Source: Rhodotorula mucilaginosa (taxonomy: Eukaryota > Basidiomycota > Microbotryomycetes > Sporidiobolales > Sporidiobolaceae). Taken from it: a stretch of DNA of 64,000 nucleotides. The notes below the pieces were generated by a model. The model made no database searches. It saw nothing but the letters and a program-made list of their open reading frames with translations, and was not told where the DNA came from. Positions within the stretch are counted from its first letter, which is position 1; each line of letters starts with the position of its first letter. This document shows, one piece after another, positions 10,824 through 22,838 of the stretch. The position numbers and the translations under genes were made by a program. The stretch is taken from assembly GCA_034406715.1 (NCBI GenBank), contig CP137872.1, forward strand, positions 248,001 through 312,000, written 5' to 3'.

Positions 10824-13800
10824 TCAAGCCGGCGTGATCGTGATCGTCATGCTCGAAGGGAACGCAGTCGGCGGTCCGTCGCGCGCAAGGTAGACGTTGC
10901 ACTTGTTGTCGGCGCCGGCGACGCAACCGAGTTGGCCCGCCGGTCCGCGCGCGCGTTCGGGCGTCCCGAACGAGCAGAGCTGGGTCAAGATCGCGCACGC
11001 CATGACCGTGTTGAGCGACTGCCCTCCGCCTGTTCCCGGTGAAGAGTGGAGGGGGGTCAGCGGAGAAAACGCTCTCCCTCGACAGAAAAGCAGGAACTCA
11101 CGGCCGGCGAGGTTGCTGATGCGCTCGTTCATCGCGTAGACGTCCGACTTGCGACCGAGGTTGATCTTGTCCGGCTCGGGGAAGACTTGAGCGTCGCGGT
11201 TGACGGCGGCGGCGTCGATCCAGACGAGCTGACCGGCCTTGATCTCGCCGGCCGCAGCGAGGTGAACCGGCTTTTGGGCGCGACGAGCCGAACCGGCGAC
11301 GGCGGGGCGGAGGCGGAGCGCTTCCTGGACGAAGCGCTGCAGAGTCGAGGATCGTCAGCTTTCAGTCGGAGAAGGAGGGAAGGGAAGGAGTTCGGATTTA
11401 CCTGCATGGTGGCGACGTCGAGCAAGTTGTGCGCCTGGCGGGCGACCTTGCAGATGTCGTCGAGGGTCTTCTTGTTCTCCTCGCGGAGGTAAAAGTCGAT
11501 CACGCACGCTGCGTCTTTGAGTCGTTTGGCGGAGGAGGAGGTGATCAGCGGCGCGCCAAGTTTCGGAAAGGGCTCCCCTCGGAAAAGCAAAGAACTCACC
11601 AGAGACGGCCGTGACGAGGCGAATGGCAGCGATCGTGAGGCATCCGGCCACCTCGCTGATAGGGCGGTCCGTAGCGCGGAGAGCGCGGCCGCACGTCTTC
11701 CTCGCTTGCTCCGACATGACGACGCCTTGGCTCTCGATGCCGAACAAGTGCTTGATGTCGGTCAAGAGTTCGTGGATCGTGAACTGTTTCCACAAGAGCA
11801 TGTGAGCGAGCTGACAGAGAAGCCACTGAACGGATAGTGCGCCGACGCACAGGAGTTCCCTGAGACTGGAGGAGACGAGTTTCGATGACGGCGAGCAGCA
11901 TCTCGCTCGCCTTCATCGCCTTGTCGCGGAGCTTGAAGCCGAGGCCGGGGTCGAAGCTGTCCAGGGGAGAGGGCAGGCGTCAGTCTCATGGGAAGGTCAG
12001 CTTCGAAGAAGAGAAGGAGCCGAGACTGACTTGAGGTAAGCGAACGTCCAGCACTCGGTGAGCGCCTCGTAGAGCTGCTTCGACGTGAACAGGCCGAGCG
12101 GGTTCTCCTCCGACTTGAGCGGGATGCCAAACTCGTCCGCGATGAACTCGGTGACGACCGGCACGATCACGTCGGCGACGATGTCGACGGTGTGGTGAGC
12201 GGTCTTGGAAGGGCCCCAGGCGGTCGCGTCGAGGTGCTTCTTGACCAGCTTGGCGAGGTCCGGGTAGATCGCCGTCGACCACTGGCCCGAGTAGAACGTG
12301 GCGTCGATGACCTTGCTGAAGCTCTCGGACGACTTGGGCGACGTCGACAGCGAGAGGTAGTCGAGGAGGCCAGTTTCGTGCTTGCGGGTCATCTCGGCGA
12401 GCGCGGGACCGTAGACGTTCGAGAACGAGTCCGAGTCGGTGAAGACCCTCTCAGCCTCCTTGTACGACTTGACCTCGACCCAGCTCGTCGACTCGGCCGG
12501 AGGCGTAAAGTCGTACTTGTGGGCGATGCCGAGCTCGATCAAGATCTGCTTGTTGACCGCCGGCGTCGTGAACGGGAAGAGCGCGTAGACGCTGTTGTAC
12601 GTGTAGGCCTTGGGGAAGTGGCGCATGAGGAGCTTGCCGATCTGGCCGCCGAACGCGCCGTTCTCGTAGTCGGGCTGCAAGTCGCGGTAGTGGAACGACG
12701 TGACGCTGCCGGCGGTCGCCTCGTACGTGAACTTTGCCGCGAAGGGAGTCAGTACAAGGAAGTGACGGTCGCTTGGAACAGAGCACAATACTCACGAAAC
12801 GGTCGCCGCGAACGAGAGCAGCCGCGTCACTCAGGATCGCGCGCGAGATGGTGTAGCCTGGAGCGAGTCCGGAAGCGGGAGCGGACGGCTTCGGCTCCTC
12901 GCACATCAAGCCCGGGTAGAGCTCGAGGTTCTCGATGTCCTTGTAGAGGTGCTTCGCCGTGTTGGCGATCTCCGGGCTCGGGTTCCATTCCTCGAAGTTG
13001 TTGTACTTCTGGAGTCCGAGCATCTCGCGGAACCTGTCGGCGGACAGAGTGTGTCGCGGTCAGTAATGCTGCTCTGACCGAAGTCCGAGCCACCGAAGGA
13101 GGGAAGAAAGAGAACGTACTCATTGAGCGAAGCGCAGCGCCACTTGGTGCGGGCGGCGTCCATCCCGACGCAGTCGATGATGCGCATGACCTCCGGAATG
13201 CCTGTTGCGGGAAGGAACTGTCGTCAGGATCTTGCCGGATACGGTAGAGAATGGACCCTTTGAGAACTCACCGCGCGCCTTGAAAGCTCCCGCAACCCAC
13301 TCGGTCGCGTTCGTGAGCGTCGCGATGATGTCTTGGTCGCTGTGGAAAGAATGTTGCCGGTGTGAGCGACCGTCCTGCTTCGCTTGCTCCAAGTCGTGAG
13401 AAAAAAAAAACGCACCGGAACGGACCCGTCCCGTCTTTGCCGGTCCGCTTGAAGCCGCCAAAGGTAAACTTCCTCGGGTCGTCGCCGAGCTCCTTGTTCA
13501 TGCCGTCCCAGACCGCGCGAAGGTCATCCGGGGTCATCTAGAAAGGGAGTGTTGCGAAAGAAGTCAGTGAAGCCCGGGAAGTCACGAGGTCGGAAAAAGG
13601 AAGGCTCGCCTGGTCGAACGGGACCGACGTCCACTTGCGGACCTCGCCCTCGAGCCACTCGGTATCTTGGGCGCTGATGGCCATGTGCCAGCGGTAGAGG
13701 ATGTTGAACTCGGCCGAGACGTGGTTGCCCGTGCCCCTCGGAACCTGCCCGCCGATGAGCGACTTGATCTCGTCCGTCGGAACGAGCGACCACGTCGACG

Positions 13801-15263
13801 TCGTGCGGTTAACGTTCAGGATGACGCGGATGTAGTCCTGGAAGATGACCTCTTCGAACCAGAGGCAGTTGATGTTGCGCGCGAGGTTGAAGAGGGCGTG
13901 GTCCTGAAGGCGCTTCTCCTTGTCGTTGAGGCTATTCCACGGTTTGAACTGGCCGTTCTGGTTGACCTCGACGAGCTTCTTGGCGATCCAGTTGTGGTTG
14001 CGACTGAACACGAGGCCGAGAGCAACGGCGCCGGGCGACATGAGGAAGAGGCGGTTCGAGCTGAGGACGTCCGGGTAGATCTCGCCTTGGACGTGCGTGC
14101 GGATCTTGTCCTGCTCGGCCTGGTTGTTGCCGTAAATCGGCGACAGATCGAGGTACGAGCTCGCGTGGTTCATGTTGAGGTCCTCGTGGTCCGTGACGAA
14201 GATGCTGTGCGTGATCAGGACGGCCTACGTGCACGCGCGCACGATGAGAAGGATCAGCTCGGTCTGCACCAAAGTTCAGCTACCGAGCTCGATGTACGCA
14301 CCATAGCAAACAGCATCGACGAGATGCCCGAAGGGTGCGGGACAAACTTGTCGCGCCTCATGAGCGAGTCGAAGACGGTGGCGACATCGGGGAGATTCTC
14401 CGGGAACGGGTGCAAGTTCGGAGTCGTCCTGGCGTACGGCTGCCGGGCGGCGCCAAGCTCGGGGATGAACGGGTTGTTCTTCGATCCGTCCGCTTCGCGG
14501 TACTGGTACTGGCCGACGAGGGTCGCCGGCGGCTTGGGGATGTCGTCCCAGAGGACGCGGACTGGGTGGGAAAAGGGAACGGTGAGCTCGGCTGGACTCG
14601 GACTTCGGCGTGCGAAAGGGGTTGACTTACTGAAGAGGTTCTGGAGACTCGTCCCGACAGGCGAGTCGGGCGGGAGCGAGTACAGCAGGACGACGACTTT
14701 TTCGAGGAGCATGTTGCGGTCGTCCAGGCCGGGAGTCTTGCCCTCGACGCCAGCCTTGATCATCGAGATCGCGTCTTGTAGCGGCGAACGGCGTCGGGTG
14801 GTGAGCCGAGCGAGTCAGGCGAAATGCGGGCGAATGGCGTCGGGTGGTTAGCCGAGCGAGTCAAGCGAAGTGCGGACCACCCGCCGCCGAGTTTGCCACC
14901 GGACGAGCGGCCGGACCAAGCAAACGTACCACGCGCGAGAGTCTTGTGACTGATCTGCTCAAAGACGAGCTCGAGTTGACTCTTTCCGGCGTCGACCACC
15001 GACTCGACGGCCTTGACGGGCTCGGTATCGGCGAGAGCCATCGAGGCCATCTGCAACGCCTGAGAGCGCACGAGCGCATGTCAGACGGATTCGGACTCCA
15101 TGCAGTCACGTTCCGGAGTAAGTGTTAGACTCACAGTCGAAGCGGCAGCCTTGGCGCCGCCGAGGAGGCCGCGTTTCGAGGACGGCGACGGTGGCGCAGA
15201 CTGACGTTCTTCTTGGGGCTGACCAAAGACAGCAGGCGCCTTCGGGGGCGATGGAGTCGCCAT
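10824..15263 (-). CDS. Psi-factor-producing oxygenase / linoleate diol synthase-like (heme peroxidase + P450 domains)
   Basis: About 15 exons from the ATG at 15263 to the stop at 10824 give roughly 1,100 aa, the usual length of Ppo enzymes. The N-terminal cyclooxygenase-like heme peroxidase part contains LVGQYQYREADGSKNN, the distal-His region AVLITHSIFVTDHEDLNMNH, and EFNILYRWHMAIS with the catalytic Tyr and proximal His spaced as in PpoA. The C-terminal P450 part has the ExxR motif in QEALRLRP, but the heme-binding loop reads LAGRGGQSLNTV, with no cysteine at the thiolate position. Family members dioxygenate linoleic or oleic acid, and the P450 half isomerises the hydroperoxide to diols. 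Here only the dioxygenase step looks secure. Intron 13538-13609 uses a GC donor, and the intron around 14780-14935 carries a 46-bp tandem duplication. Confidence 0.87.
14784..14875. repeat. 46-bp tandem duplication inside a Ppo intron
   Basis: Two adjacent 46-bp units (14784-14829 and 14830-14875) match at all but about five positions. Each contains a GGCGTCGGGTGGT core followed by AGCCGAGCGAGTCA. They lie in the intron after the second Ppo coding exon, next to the CTACAAG acceptor. Confidence 0.8.
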
Positions 15264-15488
15264 GTTGTCGGTAGGCTGCGTTACCGTCTCTGTATGGGGG
15301 AGGGGGGAAGGCGGGAGGGGCAGAAGCGAGACCGCCACGAGTCGGGCTCGTGTACAAAACTTACAGGAGCTTAGGAGGCTCGAGCGTCAACTTCCCGCGA
15401 TGACGGCACCTCGCGCCAATCGACGACGAGGAATTGAAACGTATACTCTTACAACAGTCTACGCCTTTTTCGTACTCGCTGGCGTAGC

Positions 15489-18298
15489 TCAGAAATCTCC
15501 GTGGTAGTGCGCCAGGCCGATTCGACGATCAGGCTGTTTCCCGGCGCCCGGATCGAACCAGCTGTGCAGATGTTTATTGAGCTCGATGGAGATGACTATG
15601 GTATTGGAAGAAAATCATGGTCAGTCTGGGGCCCGCCAGAAAATCCGAGAAGACGCCGAGACGGACCATCGAGATTCAGGCGCATGTTGTTGGCGATGTG
15701 CAGACCGATGTCGGTGTTTTCCACATTGCCAACCAGTCCCGTTGAGTTGTATCTGCAGCAAAGAGGCACGCATGAGCTCTATCACCGAGTCTGCGCCACC
15801 GTGTGATGCGCCGAGAGCGGGTCAGAACGCACCCGTAAGCGTAAAGATTGACGTCGACCCCGCTGTGCCCAGCCGTGGACCAGCCTAGCTGCGCTCGCCT
15901 CGAGATCTGCAGACGACAACGACCATCGTGAGTGACGAGCGAGTGGTTCGAAAGCTCGCAGCTCGGAAGCGAGAAAAGAGTCAACTGACGGCGTCAGCGA
16001 GGAGTCGATTTGCACGGTAAGCGTTTGTTCGCGCCTTCCAGACGTCATCCAGCTCTTTTGAAGAGGCGTCGACGATGCCTAGTCCGCGTTCAAACAGCTC
16101 GGACTTGATCCAGTCCTCCGTGGGCTCTGCTTCGTCGGCGAGCTTGTGGCCGAGGAACGTCGTCGACTGAGTCGCGTTCGCCAACGTCTCGGGATACCTG
16201 ATAGCGGCCATAATCAAAGTCAGCTCATCCGCGCCAAATCAATCGCACTTCCGCGGTCGGATCGCTCGACCAATCAACCAGCAGAGACCAAGTGAACGGC
16301 TCCCGAGAGCGCACCATAGATATTCTGGATATTCAGACGTGATTTGCCTCCCGACTGACAAGCCTCCCGTCTCGTGATCGCTCACCGAGATCAGCATCGT
16401 CTGCGTGCCCCGTTCGTTCTGCGCCTTGACCCATTGCTGGACGTATTGAACCGTGCTCTGATACGAAAGCATGTCGTGGATGTGGCCGACCGGGTCGTTG
16501 TTATGGCTGAAGGCATGGGTTCAGAAATGAGACCTTGCGGTGAGAACGCGCGCAGCAAGAAGCGGAACAGCTCACCCTGCCATGTCGATCCGGCTCCCCT
16601 CGATCATGAGAAAGAAACCTTTGCGCTTCCCCTTCTGGCCCGCGGCCGACAGGTAGCGCAAAGCCTGCGTCGTCCTGCGTGAAGTAGGGAGTGGACCGGT
16701 CAGAGACGTCAGGCTCCGCTTTGCCGCAGCGCCAACTCACATCTCCTTCAGGCTCGGTTGTTCGTTCGTCAGAATCGTGTTCTTCTGTCGATCGATCTCG
16801 TAGTCCATGTGCTGCAAGGCATTCTAACGGTCAGCATACAGCCGCGTACACAGCACTCCGTTCGAGAACCCCGGAGGAACGCACATCATCGGCAAAGAGT
16901 CCGAGGACCGTCCCTTCGTCTCCTCCTCCTTGTTCACGGTACTCTCTCAGCTCGGCCATGCCCTGCACCACCTTGATCCCCTTCTCCTTCGCTCTCGCGA
17001 GTAGGTCTTTGTCGTCCGTCCTGCAACTGCCTTCGGTGCTGTTGGGGAGGAAGAAGCACCGGCCGCCGCCGAACGCAAAGTCAACCGGCAACCCTTTCAG
17101 ATCCGAGTCGTCTTCATCGACGAGGAAGTCGGCGATCTCGGTCTCGAGATCGCGATCCGGAACATGGGCATAGAAAGACGCTGGCGTGGCGTGCGTTAAT
17201 CGGGAGGTCGCAACGATACCGGTGGCGAAGCCTTGCCGTTTCGCCGCTTCGAGGACCGTTCCGCAAGGTTCCTGATTTGGCGTGATTCCGATTCCGCCAT
17301 TGTACGTCTTTAAGGCGCAGGAGAAAGCAGTCGCTCCGGCAGCCGAATCTGTTTCAAAGCGGAGTCAGCCTAGGGTTGCGCATGAAGTCGCTCTCTTGCA
17401 CCAGATTACACACCGGTGATGAGCGAATTTGAGGATCGGGTCTAAATGTCCGAAAGCAAACTCAGCTGCCGCTCTTACACGAAAACGAGGACGAGGGACT
17501 CAAGACTCCTCACCCTGGATGTGCCGACGAGCATGTCGTCGAGCGGCAAACGACCCTGCCCGTCCGGTCGACCACGGAAGCCGACTTCCAGGTTCGCCCA
17601 AAAGGATTCGTTCAGCAGAGATCGCGACTCGAGTGAGGTTGTCGAATTCGAGGACGCGAGGTATTGAACGTAGGAGCGTGCCAGCGTTTCGGATGCCGGA
17701 CCTGAGAAGGCTGGGGAGTTAGCGGTCCCTTCACCTTTTCTGGGCCCGCCGAAGTCAATGATGAGCTCACCCATTCCGTCGCTGATCATGAGGATGACCT
17801 GGATCGGTCCGCCGGACGACATTCCGAGACTGGACACCCACGTCGCGAGCCAAGCCGTTCCGAGCAAGCTGACGAGGCCGAGGAGGACCATTTTTATATG
17901 TCGAGGGCGCCTGCGCGGGTTCTGTTTAACCCCGTCGACCTCATCCCGAGTCGGTATCCGTATCGGTTCGCGGTTGGCGCGTTCGACGGGCCCACGTTCG
18001 CCGGACAAGAGACCCTGGCCGTCCAGATCCGACTCGTCTGTGGTCCCTCGTTTCTCGTCGTCCGCCGCCCTCCTCGGCGGATACGCGTCCGCGTCGCCAT
18101 TCAGCCTCGCTTCTGGTAGACCGAGCAGCGAGTCTGTATGCGACGACGTCGAGTTTCGCGTTTCCTGCGAGAGCGAGATAGAGTGGGCGCAGTGGGGCCC
18201 AGCAGCTAGGTCAGCCCTCGCCGCGTTTCGGGTCTTTTGAGGAGGCGCGCGCTCACTTCATCGAGTACAAATTGCTGCGGAGAGTTCGGCCGACTCAT
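15489..18298 (-). CDS. PHO8: Vacuolar-type alkaline phosphatase, single-pass membrane protein
   Basis: Twelve exons (18298-18257, 18164-17771, 17701-17514, 17441-17414, 17348-16885, 16823-16741, 16674-16576, 16506-16315, 16197-15990, 15888-15833, 15752-15667, 15595-15489) join in phase to 648 aa. A basic cytosolic tail precedes one hydrophobic anchor (MVLLGLVSLLGTAWLATWV), as in yeast Pho8, a type II protein sorted to the vacuole. Catalytic landmarks are metal-binding LMISDGMG, nucleophile Ser in DSAAGATAF (about S219), RIDMAGHNND, SVSDHETGGLS and GWSTAGHSGVDV. It hydrolyses phosphomonoesters in the vacuole lumen. The ATG at 18298 follows a five-codon upstream reading frame (see findings). 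The EYPEYLW/YPE junction across an intron matches the family exactly. The C-terminal 30 residues are divergent. Confidence 0.9.
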
Positions 18299-19349
18299 CG
18301 CGTGTCCATCGGCAGCGTAAGTCGCGTATCGGGTCGAGCGAAACCGCGGTTTCTCATCGCGCAAAGTCCTCGAGACGCTTCCGCGCCAAGTCGACGTCGC
18401 CGGGTCAGGGAGAAAAACTTTCGGGAATGGTGATATGCTTCTATAGCCACGCAGAATCGGAAGCTACGAGACTCCTCGCAGAGTTTGATACAGAGCCGCG
18501 GCACTGGCGGCATTCCCACGGCTTGTTGCCTGCTCCGTGGGCCCCATTCGAGGTCTTCAGACTCGCGTCGACACCCGGCCAGACTTGCGCGGTGAACCGC
18601 CTTTCTATGTCGCGAGATTTTCTACACCAAGCTAAGCGGCGGTGGAAGGACCTGCGGGAGCGTTCGATGCGCGACGATTCGGCTAAGAGCTGCAGACATA
18701 GTTTGTCGGGGTTGCGGAAACCTGCTCGGAGCGCCATGACGCGAGAGCCGCAGCAATGTCCTTGTTTGTTGCTAGATCCCGGTCGCTCCTTGGCGCGCCA
18801 AATTGACCGCGACGATGCCAACGGTGCGGAGGCAGAGGAGCGCAGCCCGTCTTGTGAATTGCCGATGCGGAGAGTCGACAGCCAAGGCCGTCTCAAGCCA
18901 TCCGACTGGAAGCTTTGCCGCAGTCTTGACAGGCTGTCGATTGCTCGCCTGCTTGTCGGGTCCGGACGGTCGTACCATGCTGCCACATGCAGCTTTTAGC
19001 TGGACCTAGAGTGCTTCAGACAGCAAGCCGACCGCGAGCAATAATTCGTTCCGACTCTTCCATGGCGGAACGCGACGCCCGCTGTTGTAGGTTCAGGCGA
19101 AAGTTGCTCAAGCGCGCAGCACGTAGCCCGATCGCGGAGGGGCAGCTTCACGTGCGTGCGAGAATTGGCGGAGTGGCGGGGGAAGGCAGCAGCCACACAG
19201 CGTTCACGGGCCGTCGGGTCTTTTTGTAAGGAGCAATCGCTGAGCCAGGATTGAACGTAGACAGCGTCCGCCGCGTTTGTGGCCGTGGGAAGAGGAGGAA
19301 AAGGTGCGCTGGTCACGTCGAGGCGCGGGTTGTTTGGGAGCCGGCCACC
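18299..19349. other. Long divergent intergenic region, PHO8 / TLG1
   Basis: 1,051 bp between two start codons facing away from each other. It presumably holds both promoters and 5' leaders. Open frames of up to about 190 codons exist on both strands but overlap each other and show no family resemblance. A 68-codon minus-strand frame from the ATG at 18978 has a mildly hydrophobic segment but no other support. No RNA gene or clear repeat seen. Confidence 0.5.
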
Positions 19350-20536
19350 ATGTCGGGAGATCCGTTTCACGAAGTCAGAGCGTGAGTCGGTAGCCATACT
19401 GGCCATCTTCAACGGGCACTGACCCGCAGCTCCGTTATCGCAGCGAGGTCGAAGCGGCGTTGCAAGAACTCTCGGCCGCCTCATCATCCTACGCCCGGCA
19501 AGCACGAGCAACGCCCAGAGCGCAGCATGCGGCCAGCAGCGAGCTGCAGCAGACGATCGCTCAATTGAGAGCTCAGCTGCTCGCAATCGAGCCGGACGTC
19601 GAGGAGCTGGAGGATGCGATCGCCGCGATAGAGGAACCAGGCGTTGCAAGGAGGCTCGGAATCAGCGACAGCGAAGTTAGGTCACGCAGGAGCGTCGTAC
19701 AGAGGATCCAGGGCGAACTAGAGGTATGTAACGGCCCTCATGCCGACCGGTCCGGTACCGTTTCCCTCGTTCGTCAAGACCTGATCACTATCTCCGACAA
19801 ATTCATGCAGGCAATACGAAAACAATGTCCAGCAGCAGTCTCTGTGAGTCCGTTGAAGTACATCGGTGCACCCGCACACCGACACGAGCCGCTGACGACC
19901 GAGTGGCTTTTCGTAGGATCCGACTCGAAGGAGACCATCTACGTCCTCGTCGGCCTATCCACCGTCATATCGTACAACAGAGTCCGGCTTGCCACAAGAG
20001 GACCCTTTAGGAGAGGAGCCTGATCCCAACGCAGCCTTTGAGATGCAACACCAGAGCGTGAGTACCCCTTTCTTTTTTCTCTCGAAACGCTCGCCTGACT
20101 TGTTCAGCTGACGTCGCGGCCTCGGCAGCTTCTCATCGAGCAGCAAGATCGGACGTTGACTGACATCTCGGGCACGGTGGGTTTGCTGCGAGAGCAAGCT
20201 CACTTGATGGGCCAGGAGGTGTTTGAGCAGAACCAGCAAGTGGCAATATCCAAATCGCGCGCAACTTGGGAGCCAGCGAGGCTGACGCCTTCCCCTTCCC
20301 TCAGGCTCATCAGCGAAATCGACGAACACGTCGACTCGACGTCGAGCCGACTAGCAAAGGCGCAGAATCGTATGGACCGATTCGTACGCGAGCACAGTGA
20401 GCACCACCTCCTCCTGCGGGCTGCACTCCTCATGTCGCGCTCACCGAACTGCGTCGCAGATTCGGGCTCAAACTGGTGCATCTTCATTCTCATGATTCTC
20501 CTGGCTCTCCTGCTTTTTGTCATCCTGTTCATGTAG
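19350..20536 (+). CDS. TLG1: t-SNARE of the syntaxin 6/10 (Tlg1) family
   Basis: Seven exons (19350-19381, 19444-19723, 19811-19843, 19917-20057, 20129-20235, 20305-20396, 20460-20536) join in phase to 253 aa. The N-terminus MSGDPFHEVRAEVEAALQEL carries the DPF..V..EV signature of the syntaxin-6 Habc-like domain. The Qc-SNARE motif runs from LLIEQQDRTLTDISGTVG to SRLAKAQNRMDRF, with the zero-layer Gln in LMGQEVFEQNQ, and a C-terminal anchor (WCIFILMILLALLLFVILFM) ends the protein. It should act in endosome-to-trans-Golgi fusion. Intron 20236-20304 must use a GC donor (GCAAGT) to keep the SNARE helix in frame. The gene converges on the neighbour with 116 bp between stops. Confidence 0.92.
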
Positions 20537-20652
20537 GAGAAAAGCGAGCAATAATCCATTCCTCGCCGTCAAGGAGATTACTCGAAGTGTTATTTTCAAA
20601 GAGGACGTATGGCTACACTAGGACTTCAAGCACAAGCTCTTATTTGTTACAC

Positions 20653-22838
20653 TCACCACTTCGCCCAGACGTGATTAGGCAAAATCTCCTGCATGACCTT
20701 CCAATGGACGCCGACCTCGTCGAGTTGCTCCCGCTCGACGTCGCGGACGTCTCGCTCGGTCCTGATGATCCACTTGTCCCCGTCGCTCGACGCCGCCTTG
20801 CTGCGGAACGCGGCGAGGTCCACCTCGCGAGAGCGGAACTGCGAAAAGACCTGCTCGCGCAAGCGGGGAGAAGGGCCTGCGGGCAGGTAATCCCCCGCGA
20901 TCGGGTCGCGAAGCTCGAGATTGACGAGCCAGTCCTTCGTGCACAGAAGGACAAGGTTCGAGAAAGTCTCGTCGGCTTTGTCGGTGGGGGATACCACTGG
21001 TGTCGGCGGACCGTCCGAGAAGGCGCGACAGCGCGGAAAGACCCGCAGCAGAGTCGTGAGGATCCGGAGAGACGAGAGGGAAGCTAAGTCGCCGGCGAAA
21101 TTGACGGCTATTACTCCCGACGGGTGGAGCAAACCGTACAGGTCCTTCAGAAAAGGCTCGGCGAAGAGAGCGGCAGGGACGGAGCCGCCGGTGAACTGCG
21201 AAGGGGCTTTGTGTGAGAGACACATCGCAGTCAGGACGAACAAGGCGATACTCACGACGTCGTGTACAATGTAATCGAACTGCGGATGAGGTGCAGAAGT
21301 CTTAGCTGCATGCTTGAAAGAGCCGAGTTAAACGGAAGTTCTCACCCGTCCCGCCTGATCCTGCCGCCGCGCCCAGGTCACGGCGTCCTCCAGAACGACG
21401 TCGCCAGCGCGGACTTCATCGACGCCGAAGTAAGCGACCGCGAAATCGTAGACAGCCGGGTCGATCTCCACCAGCGTCAGGTTGACCTTGTGCTGATAGA
21501 GCGCGCGAGCGGAAAGACCAGCGCCGAGACCGCTGTAAAACGACATGGTTAGCTCAAGAACCGGGTGGCTAAGGAGCAATAATTGTTGACTCACATCACG
21601 AGACCTTGTTCGGGCTTCTTGGATGGCAACTCCGGCGGGCGGATGACAAGTCGCACAAGCTCCTGCAGGAGGAAGGTTGAGTAGATTGCTTCCGCATTGC
21701 GGACAACGTCCTTCTCAGTCGCCTCTTGACGCGCTGCTTTGCGGCGCTCGAGCTCCCTCCTGCTGCGACCGACCCACAGCCCTCCGAGGAGGGAATGGTC
21801 CGCGCGGAGGTACCGCATCGTCAAGTGGTCGTCGTCCGACCCCAACCCCGGCATGTCGTGCTCGCCTACGCTGATCCAGCCCGTGACGCTTTTACGGCTC
21901 GCGAGTAGCCCGTCTCCGGCCGAGAGTGAAGGCGACGTGGGGCAATGAGTCGAGAATCGCGCCGCAAAGTGTGCCAGCGCAACGAGCGACACGAGGGCGA
22001 AGAGGCGGCTCGGAAGAGGCGAGTGCGCGATTTGCTGAGGAGGATGTGGATGTTGACTCGATCGAGGCACCTTGCGCGGCTCGGAGGACGGAGACAGGAG
22101 CGCGAGAGCGCTCAGCACGATTCCGTGGATCTGCAACCGCAACGAAAAGCAAGACGGCTGCTGTGAGCGGCGAATTTCGGTGTTTGTGAAGGAATCACTG
22201 CTCTTGTGACTCACAATGTAGCACTCAGGCACGCATCCAAGTCGCGGGAGCTCGAAAGGCCGTACTTGCGAGGCCAGAAGCGCGAAAGGCAGGAACCAAT
22301 TTGGGATCCAGTGTGCTCGCTGTACGGAATCGCAGGTCAGCATCGCCTCTCCTCCGTGATCCCGGTAGAAGAGAATCTTTCTCCGTACCTCCTTGCAGTT
22401 GAAGCTGTTGAGGACCCAGATCCAGGTGGCGACGTTCGGAACGGCGTCGACCAGAATACGTCCGAACACGACCCCGGGACCTAGTCCGCGCCGCATGAGT
22501 ACCTCGCCAAGGTTCACGATGAGCGGGTCAGTCAAGACCTTCCACGCTCCGAACACGAGCCAAAGCGTCCTCCAGGAGAGGCTGCGCGCCGCTTTCCGAG
22601 TCGAAATTGCGACGAGGAGCAAGAGCATGATCGCGGTCGCTGGAACGCTCGCCGAGAGAGCCCGCGTCGGGGCGGAAGAGAAGAGCGGATACAGCATTTT
22701 CCGCGCAGTTTGGGCGTGCCAGAGCGGCAGCGTCGCCGCCAGCATCACCAGAATGCGATGGATTGGTGCCGGTTGACGTCGGCCTCCGTCGTCACCACCC
22801 TTCTCCGCCCTTGTTTGCTTGCCCGACCTCTTCGCCAT
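20653..22838 (-). CDS. Membrane-anchored spermidine/spermine synthase-like SAM-dependent protein
   Basis: The start is the ATG at 22838; about six exons give roughly 590 aa. The first exon is membrane-like, with several hydrophobic segments (ATAIMLLLLVAIS, WRTLWLVFGAWKVLT, GIVLSALALLSP after splicing). The C-terminal half is a polyamine-synthase-type Rossmann domain: the glycine-rich loop LVIGLGAGLSARAL, which forms only after splicing at about 21599, the acidic VEIDPAVYDFA motif, and FDYIVHDVFTGGSVP with the catalytic-type Asp. The RYLRADHSLLGGLW segment is the gate region of this family. Proteins of this architecture occur in many fungi, but their reaction is not settled; polyamine aminopropyl transfer or another SAM/dcSAM reaction is possible. 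It faces the DUF1996 gene head to head across 473 bp. Confidence 0.75.

Noticed and set aside
18427-18999. Plus-strand frame of about 190 codons and overlapping minus-strand frames in the PHO8-TLG1 gap
   Set aside because: GC-rich DNA has many long chance frames. These overlap one another, have no recognisable motif, and the minus-strand ones begin at non-ATG codons or lack splice support.
21591-22838. Single 415-codon uninterrupted frame of the spermidine-synthase-like gene
   Set aside because: It reads through in-frame introns. Conserved SAM-binding sequence is restored only when these are removed.
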